A DNA stretch of 64,000 bases from positions 4,163,922 through 4,227,921 of the forward strand of contig NZ_CP048289.1 in assembly GCF_014084105.1 (NCBI RefSeq), read 5' to 3'. A model generated the notes under the pieces. That model was not told where the DNA came from and did not search any database. It was given only the letters and a program-made list of their open reading frames with translations. Source of the DNA: Streptacidiphilus sp. P02-A3a (GTDB lineage: Bacteria; Actinomycetota; Actinomycetes; Streptomycetales; Streptomycetaceae). Shown one piece after another: positions 52,115-59,783 of the stretch. The stretch's first letter is position 1; every line of letters begins with the position of its first letter. Both the position numbers and the translations under genes were made by a program.

Positions 52115-52165
52115 AAACGGCGGGGCCCGCCGTTTCGTCTTCGCTACAATACGGCGGGGCCCGCC
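52115..52165. promoter_or_regulatory. Twin palindromic operators of the NmrA/TetR pair
   Basis: AAACGGCGGG-G-CCCGCCGTTT (52115-52135) is a palindrome with perfect 10-bp arms. Its 13-bp core GGCGGGGCCCGCC recurs at 52153-52165, 34 bp away. Both lie in the 105-bp divergent spacer, the expected place for TetR sites. Confidence 0.85.
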
Positions 52166-52187
52166 ACTAAGCAATGTTGGGGAGATC

Positions 52188-52751
52188 ATGACCGGCCAGC
52201 GCTCGGACGCCCGCCGCAACTACACGCACATCCTCGCCGTGGCCGAGGCCGAGGTGGCGGCCCAAGGAGCCCAGGCATCCCTGGAGCAGATCGCCCGCAT
52301 CGCGGGCGTCGGATCAGCTACCGTGCGGCGCCACTTCCCCACCCGCAAAGCCCTGCTCGAAGCCGTCTTCAAACAGCGCGTCCACGACCTGTGCGATCGC
52401 GCTCGTACGCTCTGCGGCGAGCAGGACAGCCGCTCCGCGCTGGTGGAATGGCTGCGCGAACTGCTCGCCTACTCAATCGCCGCACGCGGTCTGGCGGACG
52501 TCCTCTCCTACCAGCCCCTCCAGGACGAGGCCACCCAGGACTCCTGTGCGCCGGCCATCGGTGCGGCCGGCGCCTCGCTGCTGCGCAAGGCCATTGACGA
52601 CCGGACTGTCCGGGCGGACATCACCATCGACGATCTGCTCGTACTGATCGTCGGAATCGCCCTGGCCACCGAGAACTACACCGAACCGGCGATACAGGCA
52701 GACCGCGCCTTCCGACTCGCCGTCGCGGGCTTCGCCGCCAACAACACCTGA
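52188..52751 (+). CDS. TetR-family regulator of the NmrA-like gene
   Basis: A 187-residue TetR protein with HTH ASLEQIARIAGVGSATVRRHFPTRKALLEAVF and a helical C-terminal half (LLVLIVGIALATENYTEPAI). It belongs to the group that pairs with NmrA-like or SDR reductases. The two GGCGGGGCCCGCC palindromes in front of it are the probable operators. GGGGAG precedes the ATG by about 5 nt. No further gene is seen in the 243 bp after its stop. Confidence 0.88.
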   Translation: MTGQRSDARRNYTHILAVAEAEVAAQGAQASLEQIARIAGVGSATVRRHFPTRKALLEAVFKQRVHDLCDRARTLCGEQDSRSALVEWLRELLAYSIAARGLADVLSYQPLQDEATQDSCAPAIGAAGASLLRKAIDDRTVRADITIDDLLVLIVGIALATENYTEPAIQADRAFRLAVAGFAANNT

Positions 52752-52994
52752 GCACGACGCGCGGGCGGCCGACGCCCTGCACATCTCCGAGATGTTCCGC
52801 CTCCGCACCCCGGCACCCGTTGAAGGAACCGCGAATTGACCGCCCCGGCCATGGTGCTGGCTCGGACCGCCGCCCGCTGCCTGGGTAGGACCGTCCGGGA
52901 TCCGGCCTGGGACGAAGCCGCGTGTTTCGCCACGAACACGACTGGTGGGTGCCAGGATTGAGTAGGCCACGTCAGGCGCGAGGGGGATGCACCA

Positions 52995-55154
52995 TTGGAC
53001 CGCACAGACAACACGATCAATGGGGGCGATTTCCACGATCCAGTGGTGATGGCTCAGACAGCACATGTGCATTTCCACGGCCAGCGCCGTTCGATCGCGA
53101 AGTCCGCGCTGGTCACAGTGCGACACTACGTCAACCACACGGACGTGCGCGCGAAAGTCGACGCTGTCTGGCAGGACTGCCGCAGTGAGGGCGTGAGCAC
53201 ACGTATCCTGCTCACCGGAGTCCCGGGCATCGGGACCACCGCAGTCGTGGCCCGATGGCTGAAAGATCACCAAGACGATCTGCCGCAGGAGTACCTCCAC
53301 GCGTTCCTGGGGCCGGACCGCAGCGGTCGGCCGGTCGATCCGCTGACTGTGCTGGAGAGCTGGCTGGACCTGCTGCAGGTCCCCAAGGCGGAGCGGCCCC
53401 GCGACCCGGTTGCCCTGGCCGGGCTGTTCCGCTCCCGCACGAGCGGCGGGGCGGTGGTCGTGGTCATCGAGAACGCGCAGTCCGCCGCCCAAGTGGTGCC
53501 GCTGCTACCGGGCTCTGACGACAGCGTCGTGCTGATCACCAGCCACCGCAGGCTGGCGGGGTTGTCCGGGTTGCACAATGTGGAGGTCGTTCGGGTCGGT
53601 CCGCTGAACCTCACGGACAGCGACGAACTGCTGGTGCGGGTGGGCCGGCTCACGGCGACGACCCGGGCCGCCCGGACACCCTTCGTCCGGGCCTGCGGCG
53701 GAGTCCCTTTGGCGCTGCGCATCGTCGCCGACCAGCTCGGGGCTCTGGAGCCCGAGGAATGGGAGGGTTTCGCGGCCCGGCTGGCAAACCGCCGCACCCG
53801 CCTGGACGCCATGCAGCTCGACGAGGTCTCACTGCCGCAGATGCTCGACGTCGTCTACCAGGGGCTTGCGCCCGAGCATGCCGAGGCCTACCGGCTTGTC
53901 GGGCTCAACCCGACCTCGGCCATGGACCGGGGGGCCTTCGAGGCACTCACTGCGGCGACCGGCGAGGAAGCGGCACAGCTCATCGGCGCCCTGCGCGGCG
54001 CCAACCTCCTGGAGCAGGAGGGGGACATGATGCGCCTGAACGACCTGGTCCACGAGCACGCCTGGCAGAAGGCCGCCCAGGACGAGTCCGGGCCCGGCCG
54101 CGATGCCGCGCTGGACCGGATCATCGAGTACTACACGCGCTGCGCGGAAGAGGCGGAGGCAGCCCAGTCGACCCGATGGCGCTATGACGCGGCCGGTGGT
54201 TACCAGCGGATCAGCCGAGAGCGGGAAGCGAGCCGCGCTCCCGTTTCGGCCGCCATTGCTGTCGGCAAGCTCGCGCGCCTGGGCAGCAATGTGCTGGCAG
54301 CCCTCGAACTCGCCCATCGCAGCGGGCGTCACGTCCACGCCTGGCGGATCGGCCAGGGCCTGTGGACCTACTGCCTGCGTGGCGGCCTCCACACGGACTG
54401 GATCGCCGCCCTGGACACCGCAGTCGATGCCGCGCTCGAATCCGGAGACCTGCTCGCGCTCGCGCGCATGCACTACGAACGCGGCTTCGCGCACCAGGAC
54501 CGATTCAGTACCGAACACGACGATGCCCGCCTGGCCCGCGAGGACCTTGACGAAGCACTGCGCCTGACCCGCGCCGCCCCCGAGCCACGCTCGCAGGCAT
54601 ACCGGCGAACGGAGTCGTCCGCCCTCGAAGGCCTCGCCCTGCTGGAACTTCGCCTTGGCCGTCCCGAACACGCCAAACACCTGGCAGACCAGGCGATGAC
54701 CGCTCTCGACGGGATCGACCACCCGCGCGGACGCGCCCTCCTCATCAGCCACCTCGGCCGGATCCTGACCGCCCTCGAAGACTTCCCTGCCGCGCAGGAC
54801 GCGCTCCACAGTGCCGGGGAGCAGTTCGCGAGCCTTCCCGTACCCGACCGCTACAACCAGGGCAGGACGCTACAGCACCTGGCCGCGTGCGTGCGAGCAG
54901 CCGGTAGTCCGGCTGCGGCCCTTGCGGCCCTTGCGGAAGCCGAACCCCTACTGCGGCCGACGCCTTACCAGTTGGCCGAGCTGTTGCTGCTGCGCGGCGA
55001 CATCCACCGTCAGCTGGGCGAGCTCGCCCAAGCCGTGGCGGCCTGGGCCGAAGCACGCGACGCGTTCACGGTCGCCAACAGTGCCCGAGTCTCGCAAGTG
55101 GACCAGAGGCTGGCAGACGCTGAGGGCGCCTCAGGAAACGACGATGTCCAGTAG
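52995..55154 (+). CDS. STAND/NLR-like protein with amyloid-type N-terminus, degenerate NB-ARC and TPRs
   Basis: A 719-residue protein starting at TTG 52995, chosen because GAGGGGG lies 8 nt upstream and no other start fits. Residues 6-29 (NTINGGDFHDPVVMAQTAHV) resemble bacterial amyloid signalling (BASS) motifs. About residues 65-330 form an NB-ARC-like module, but Walker A reads GVPGIGTT (Lys missing) and Walker B VVVVIENAQ (no acidic pair). The CGGVPLALRIV (GLPL) motif and winged-helix region remain. About residues 440-700 are TPR-like repeats (GRPEHAKHLADQAMTALDGI, GELAQAVAAWAEARDAF). It is convergent with and overlaps the GT-B-like gene by 24 bp. ATP binding is doubtful. Confidence 0.8.
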   Translation: MDRTDNTINGGDFHDPVVMAQTAHVHFHGQRRSIAKSALVTVRHYVNHTDVRAKVDAVWQDCRSEGVSTRILLTGVPGIGTTAVVARWLKDHQDDLPQEYLHAFLGPDRSGRPVDPLTVLESWLDLLQVPKAERPRDPVALAGLFRSRTSGGAVVVVIENAQSAAQVVPLLPGSDDSVVLITSHRRLAGLSGLHNVEVVRVGPLNLTDSDELLVRVGRLTATTRAARTPFVRACGGVPLALRIVADQLGALEPEEWEGFAARLANRRTRLDAMQLDEVSLPQMLDVVYQGLAPEHAEAYRLVGLNPTSAMDRGAFEALTAATGEEAAQLIGALRGANLLEQEGDMMRLNDLVHEHAWQKAAQDESGPGRDAALDRIIEYYTRCAEEAEAAQSTRWRYDAAGGYQRISREREASRAPVSAAIAVGKLARLGSNVLAALELAHRSGRHVHAWRIGQGLWTYCLRGGLHTDWIAALDTAVDAALESGDLLALARMHYERGFAHQDRFSTEHDDARLAREDLDEALRLTRAAPEPRSQAYRRTESSALEGLALLELRLGRPEHAKHLADQAMTALDGIDHPRGRALLISHLGRILTALEDFPAAQDALHSAGEQFASLPVPDRYNQGRTLQHLAACVRAAGSPAAALAALAEAEPLLRPTPYQLAELLLLRGDIHRQLGELAQAVAAWAEARDAFTVANSARVSQVDQRLADAEGASGNDDVQ

Positions 55155-56861
55155 GCCGACATCCTGATCCTCGCCGACCGTCACCTCGACACGCAGCCCT
55201 TCCGTCATCCGGGCGGCGTCGAGGGCGGCGGGCGTGGAACAGACCGTGTCGTACAGGATGGAGGCGGCGATGGGGAAGGACGCCCAGTGCGGAGCGCGCA
55301 GCCACCGCGCCTGTAGCCGGGCGCCGCCCGGGAGAAGGCAACGGCACCCCGCAGCGGCCTCTTCGACGACCTCGACCGCTCCCCCCAGGCGGGGGACCAG
55401 CCCCGTGGTCGGCAGCCGGTCCCGCGGCACCAGCAGGACGTCCGCGCTGCGCGTCCAGCGCGGGTCGGGGTCGGCGTGGTCCACGACGAGGTGGGTCTCG
55501 GCGAGATGACCGCCCGCCCCTCGCTGCAGCGTGGCCGGATACCGCCGGACCACGGCCGTGGCGACCTGTGCGTCAGCGGGCATGTCCAGTGCGGTCGACA
55601 CGAACATCGCGGGCAGGATCGGCGGTTCGCTGGACGGCCGGGGGAGCGCCGGTAGTGGGACCAGGCGGGTGGATGCAGGGATCTCGGGCTCGGGGAGCAT
55701 CAGGTGCTCGTAGAACAGGCTCCGCAGCCGGGCCGCGGCCTCACCGGGCCACGAGGTCACCTCCGCGCGCAGGGCGTCCAGGGCAGGGTCGGTCCGCTGG
55801 GTGGCGCCGGCTGCCTGGAACTGCTCGACCAGATCGTGGAGCGGAGACAATGAGGGGATCATGTTCCCGAGCCGCTCCATCGGGGAACCCGGGGCAACCG
55901 ATGAGCGGGAGAAAGAGCCCAGGAGCGCGGGAATCCCAAGGGCAACACCGTACATCGTCACTGAACCGTGGTCGCCCACCAGAAAGTCAGCTGCCACGAG
56001 CGCGGCCTTCCACACGTCAGATTCCGGGGCCGGGAGAAGCAATCCGGAATCCAGAAGGGGCGCCAGCCAATTACAGAGCTGCCAGGAACCATGGCCGTAC
56101 CAGGCATTGGGATGCACTGCCGCAAGCACACGGAATTCATCTACGGGCAACTTGGCGAGAGTGAGCCACAGCGCGTTTCCCTCATCGGATCCGAGCACAG
56201 AGTCCGAGCCCCATGTCGAAGAGACGACGACCAGCTTCTGGCCGGGCAGGAGCCCCAGCGCGCTGCGATAGGAAGCACGGAGCGGCAGGCTGGCCGTCAA
56301 CTGGTCCATACACGGGTCCCCCACCACCAAGCTCCGCGGCACGGCCTCGGGACAGCTCTTCCGCAGCCGCTCGCGCTGCTCTTCATGCGACAGGACGATC
56401 ACTGTGGGAATCAGGCGTCCTTCATACATGAGCCATTCCGAGGTCAGCCCGAAAGCTCCCGGCTCCCGGCTCCCGGCTCCCGGCTCCCGGCTCAATTGCT
56501 TATTGTAGCCAGCGCCGTGGGGCGCCCCAATGAGAGGGGCATGAATATTTTGGAGGTTTCCGCCGCGGCTCGTGGAGATGGCGAGGTCGAATTTCTGCGA
56601 CTCGGCCGAACTCCAGGGAATCTCCAGCATTCCATTGGACCTCAGATAGGATGCGGTTCCAGTGTCCAGGGCGGACGAGCCAGGGCAACTGAAGAATGTC
56701 TGGACACGCCGGTCTGCTTCAAAGACGCTGAGGAGATCGAGGAGTCTGGTTGCCGACGTGATGTTGTGGACAATCCCCAGGACGCTTCGCTCGGCCTGCA
56801 CCGTGGTCCATCTCGTCCGGTCGACTCCTACCACTGATCGGGGCTCCTCTGTGGTACTCAC
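55131..56861 (-). CDS. GT-B-fold-like protein with in-frame 7-bp repeat, copy 1
   Basis: A 576-residue cytoplasmic protein (GTG 56861). SSTWGSDSVLG, HPNAWYGHGSWQLCNWLAPL, ADFLVGDHGSVTMYGVALGIPALL and LVVGDPCMDQL resemble nucleotide-sugar GT-B folds such as CDP-glycerol glycerophosphotransferases or UDP-GlcNAc 2-epimerases; the family is not certain. The C-terminal 180 residues form a separate domain. Between residues 120 and 140 an SREPGAG repeat, encoded by a 7-bp microsatellite, is inserted in a loop that is short in the 59.8-kb paralogue. It is convergent with the STAND gene, and the divergent neighbour is the Bell-like effector gene. Confidence 0.65.
   Translation of the reverse strand: MSTTEEPRSVVGVDRTRWTTVQAERSVLGIVHNITSATRLLDLLSVFEADRRVQTFFSCPGSSALDTGTASYLRSNGMLEIPWSSAESQKFDLAISTSRGGNLQNIHAPLIGAPHGAGYNKQLSREPGAGSREPGAFGLTSEWLMYEGRLIPTVIVLSHEEQRERLRKSCPEAVPRSLVVGDPCMDQLTASLPLRASYRSALGLLPGQKLVVVSSTWGSDSVLGSDEGNALWLTLAKLPVDEFRVLAAVHPNAWYGHGSWQLCNWLAPLLDSGLLLPAPESDVWKAALVAADFLVGDHGSVTMYGVALGIPALLGSFSRSSVAPGSPMERLGNMIPSLSPLHDLVEQFQAAGATQRTDPALDALRAEVTSWPGEAAARLRSLFYEHLMLPEPEIPASTRLVPLPALPRPSSEPPILPAMFVSTALDMPADAQVATAVVRRYPATLQRGAGGHLAETHLVVDHADPDPRWTRSADVLLVPRDRLPTTGLVPRLGGAVEVVEEAAAGCRCLLPGGARLQARWLRAPHWASFPIAASILYDTVCSTPAALDAARMTEGLRVEVTVGEDQDVGLLDIVVS
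56455..56493. repeat. Seven-bp tandem repeat inside the GT-B copy 1 gene
   Basis: GCTCCCG is repeated five times (56455-56489), followed by GCTC. On the coding strand this encodes SREPGAG with a 7-codon period. Each unit gained or lost shifts the frame, which would truncate the protein near residue 140. Confidence 0.92.
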
Positions 56862-57053
56862 GGCACCGCCCCCGCTGGACGGGCGACTAAGACGGGTGCG
56901 GCAACCCGGATGCCTGCTCCCAAGACAATAGCCGCCCGTTGATCAACGGTGTGCCTGACGGAGTCGATTTCGTCGAGGACGATGGCGTCTTCCCCAGCGA
57001 CCGTTTGCTGCCTACTGTTGGTGGGCAGGCCAGTGGGGATTCGAGGGGGAGCG

Positions 57054-57497
57054 ATGGGCGCGGAGTTGGGCACGGTACTGGGGTCGGGGGCCGCGACGCT
57101 GGCCGGGCTGATGGCCACTGACCTGTGGACGCAGTTCAAGGAGCGGGTGGGTCGGCTGCTGTCCCGGGGCGCGGACCCGAGCGCTGTCCACGCCGAGTTG
57201 GAGCGCTCCCGTGTCGAACTGCTGACCGCACGTAGCGAAGGGGACCAGGAGGCTGCTGACGATGTGACGGCGCATTGGCGCCGAGAACTGAGACGACTGC
57301 TGCAGGCGGACCCCACCGCGGTGGCGGAGCTGGAGGCGCTGATCCGGGACGCCCAAGCCCTGCAGCCCGAGATCTCAGCGGGCATCGTCGTGCACAACAC
57401 CATCAACGGGGGCACGCAGCAGGTGGTCAATCAGGGGGTGAACTTCAGCGGGATCGTGTACCACTCCGGTGAGGTGCCCGGCTCGGCTCATCGGTAG
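57054..57497 (+). CDS. Bell-like effector with C-terminal amyloid signalling motif
   Basis: A 147-residue protein. ATG 57054 has GAGGGGGA just upstream. Residues 3-25 are a hydrophobic Gly/Ala/Leu helix (GTVLGSGAATLAGLMATDLW). The next 85 residues are helical (QFKERVGRLLSRG, HAELERSRVELLTARSEGD, HWRRELRRLLQADPTAVAELEALI). This plan matches the Bell domain, a presumed membrane-active effector domain. The C-terminus (VHNTINGGTQQVVNQG, NFSGIVYH) is a BASS-like motif. The adjacent STAND gene has a related motif at its N-terminus. The pair follows the effector-NLR arrangement known for amyloid signalling. Confidence 0.7.
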   Translation: MGAELGTVLGSGAATLAGLMATDLWTQFKERVGRLLSRGADPSAVHAELERSRVELLTARSEGDQEAADDVTAHWRRELRRLLQADPTAVAELEALIRDAQALQPEISAGIVVHNTINGGTQQVVNQGVNFSGIVYHSGEVPGSAHR

Positions 57498-57583
57498 ACA
57501 CCCGGAGTGTTCGGCCCGTGTCGGTGCTCCGCCACGGGTAGCGTGGTACCTGCTTCAACCGGTCATCACGGTACGGGGGTTCG

Positions 57584-59776
57584 ATGGAGCCGCAGCACGC
57601 AACCGGAGGCATTTCCAACCTGTCCTCCGCGACGGTGCACGGTCAGCACAACCAAGTCGGGATCAATCACGGCGGCATCGTCCACAACAACTACTATGCG
57701 GCCGCCCCGTTGGGAGTGGACCGAGTACCTGAGCAACTCCCGCCCGGGACTGTGCGCTTCATCAACCGCGATCGCGATATCGACGCGCTGGATGCGTGGC
57801 TGCGGGACCTGCAGGCAGAAAGCGACCCGGGGCTGGCGGTGGTCAGCGGGCTGCCCGGAGTCGGGAAGACCGAGACGGTCTGCCATTGGGCGCGCCGCAC
57901 CCGCGACCGGTTCCCGGGAGGTCGGCTGTTCGTTGACTTCGCGCAGTTGCGCAAGTACACCGTCGGCGGTGACCTGAACGAGGCTCTGCGCTGGTTCCTG
58001 ATCGGCTTCGGCGTGAGCGAGGACTACATGCCCGCGCCGTTCGCTGAGCGCCTTGCGCTGTACCGGGACCACGCGGCGCGTCGATGCCTGCTGGTCGTCC
58101 TGGACGACGTTCCCGATCCCGAGGTCGTGGCGGCACTGGCCCCCACTGGACCTGGCAGTGTGCTGATCGCGACCAGTACTGCCGTCCTTGGCGAGTACGG
58201 CGGTGACTACCGGCTGCAGCGGCTGGACCCCTTCGGGCAGGAGGCAGGCACACACATGCTGGCTGCGCTGGCCGGTGAGGAGCGGATCGCGGCCGATCCC
58301 GCGGCAGCGGCCAGGCTGGTCGACCTGTGCGGGGGACTGCCCGTGGCGCTGCGGGTGGCCGCAGCGCGCCTGCGCCGGTCCGCCTGGCTGACCGTGCCCG
58401 CACTGGTGGACGAACTCGCGGACGAGTCCGTCCGCCTCGCTGCCCTCTCACGCAGCCCTGGACGCCAGGGGACCGAGGAGACCAAGGAGAACAGCGTGTC
58501 CGCTGCGCTCAACCTCGCCTACCACCACCTCCCGAACAACCAGGCCCGCCTCTATCGGGTGCTGGGCCTGGCCCCCTTCCCGGCCTTCGACGCCGACACG
58601 GCCGCTGCCGCGGCTCAGCTACCGCAGACCGCGGCCCGTGAGCTGCTGGACGACCTTGTCGAATCCGGCTTGCTCCAGGTGGACCCGACCGGCTACTACC
58701 GCCTCCACTCCCTGGTACATCTGCATGCCAGGGACTGCGCCGGCGCTGATGAGCCGCAGCAGGAGCGGCACGCCATCAGTGCCCGGTTCCTGGCCCACTA
58801 CCTCCAGCGGACGGCGCTTGCCGACCGCGCTCTGCGCGCTGACCGCCTCCGGATCGTGAACCTGGACGAAGTCATCGCACAGGCCCACGACCCCTTCCAA
58901 AGGGACGAGGAGGACTCTCCGAAGGGCCGGGCATTGGCCTGGTTGGAGCGGGAACGGCCCGCGCTGCTCGCGGTCCTGCGCGAGGCGGAGAGACAGGAGC
59001 AGGACCGCTCCGTGTGGGAGCTCGCGGAGGTGCTCAGTGTCCTGTACCTGCACCATCGCCACGTGGGCGAATGGGAGGAGACCCTTCGCATGGGCGCTGC
59101 GGCCGCCGCTCGGCAGGGTAGGCCGGATGCCGAAGCCAGACTGCGCAGCATGCTCTCGCGTCCGCTGCTCGACCAGAACCGGGACGTCGAGGCGAAGGAG
59201 CAGCTGGAACGGGCCCTGACCTGCGCGAAGGTCAGCGGCCATACCGCCCTGCGTGCCTCCGTCCAGGAATTCTGGGGCCGCTACTGGGAGCGCCACGACC
59301 TGGCGCTCGCGGAGCAGGCCATCCGGTGCTGTCTGGCATTGAACCGACAGGCTGGGGAATCCCGCGGGGAGGCGCTGGCTCTGTACTTCCTCGGGACCCT
59401 TCAGAACAGCGCGGGTGACCCGGAAGCGGCCCTGGTCACTTTGGACCAGGCTCTGGCCCGGTTCGCTGCGTGCCAGCCCCCGGACGTGCGCATGGCCCCA
59501 CGGGTCCTGACGGACCGGGGCCGGGTACATGCCGGCCTGGGGCATGCCGAGCCAGCCCGCCACGATCTGGAGAGTGCGGTGGAAGCGCTCATGGCGCAGG
59601 ACGCCACCCACTACGAGGCCCAGGCACGGGTGGCCCTGGCCGACCTTCTCCAGAGCGAAGGCCAACCACCGGAGACATGGCGCCCGCACCTGGAACGCGC
59701 CCGGCAGATCTACCACGAGGGCGGTAGCCCCGAGGCCGTGGTCCTGAAGGCCCGTCTGGAGGAACTGAGCACGTGA
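57584..59776 (+). CDS. STAND/NLR-like ATPase with N-terminal amyloid-type motif and TPRs
   Basis: A 730-residue protein, 86 bp after the Bell-like gene on the same strand. Residues 9-36 (ISNLSSATVHG, HNQVGINHGGIVHNNYY) form a BASS-like segment that shares the NQ-x3-N-x2-GIV pattern with the effector C-terminus. NB-ARC: Walker A SGLPGVGKTE, Walker B CLLVVLDDVPD, sensor VLIATSTAVLGEYGG, GLPV in CGGLPVALRVAAARL, and an MHD-like LHSLVHLHARD. About residues 440-725 are TPR-like helices. The intact Walker motifs contrast with the 53-kb paralogue. Ligand sensing by the TPRs would trigger oligomerisation and seed the effector amyloid. Confidence 0.85.
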   Translation: MEPQHATGGISNLSSATVHGQHNQVGINHGGIVHNNYYAAAPLGVDRVPEQLPPGTVRFINRDRDIDALDAWLRDLQAESDPGLAVVSGLPGVGKTETVCHWARRTRDRFPGGRLFVDFAQLRKYTVGGDLNEALRWFLIGFGVSEDYMPAPFAERLALYRDHAARRCLLVVLDDVPDPEVVAALAPTGPGSVLIATSTAVLGEYGGDYRLQRLDPFGQEAGTHMLAALAGEERIAADPAAAARLVDLCGGLPVALRVAAARLRRSAWLTVPALVDELADESVRLAALSRSPGRQGTEETKENSVSAALNLAYHHLPNNQARLYRVLGLAPFPAFDADTAAAAAQLPQTAARELLDDLVESGLLQVDPTGYYRLHSLVHLHARDCAGADEPQQERHAISARFLAHYLQRTALADRALRADRLRIVNLDEVIAQAHDPFQRDEEDSPKGRALAWLERERPALLAVLREAERQEQDRSVWELAEVLSVLYLHHRHVGEWEETLRMGAAAAARQGRPDAEARLRSMLSRPLLDQNRDVEAKEQLERALTCAKVSGHTALRASVQEFWGRYWERHDLALAEQAIRCCLALNRQAGESRGEALALYFLGTLQNSAGDPEAALVTLDQALARFAACQPPDVRMAPRVLTDRGRVHAGLGHAEPARHDLESAVEALMAQDATHYEAQARVALADLLQSEGQPPETWRPHLERARQIYHEGGSPEAVVLKARLEELST

Positions 59777-59783
59777 CTTGCGG

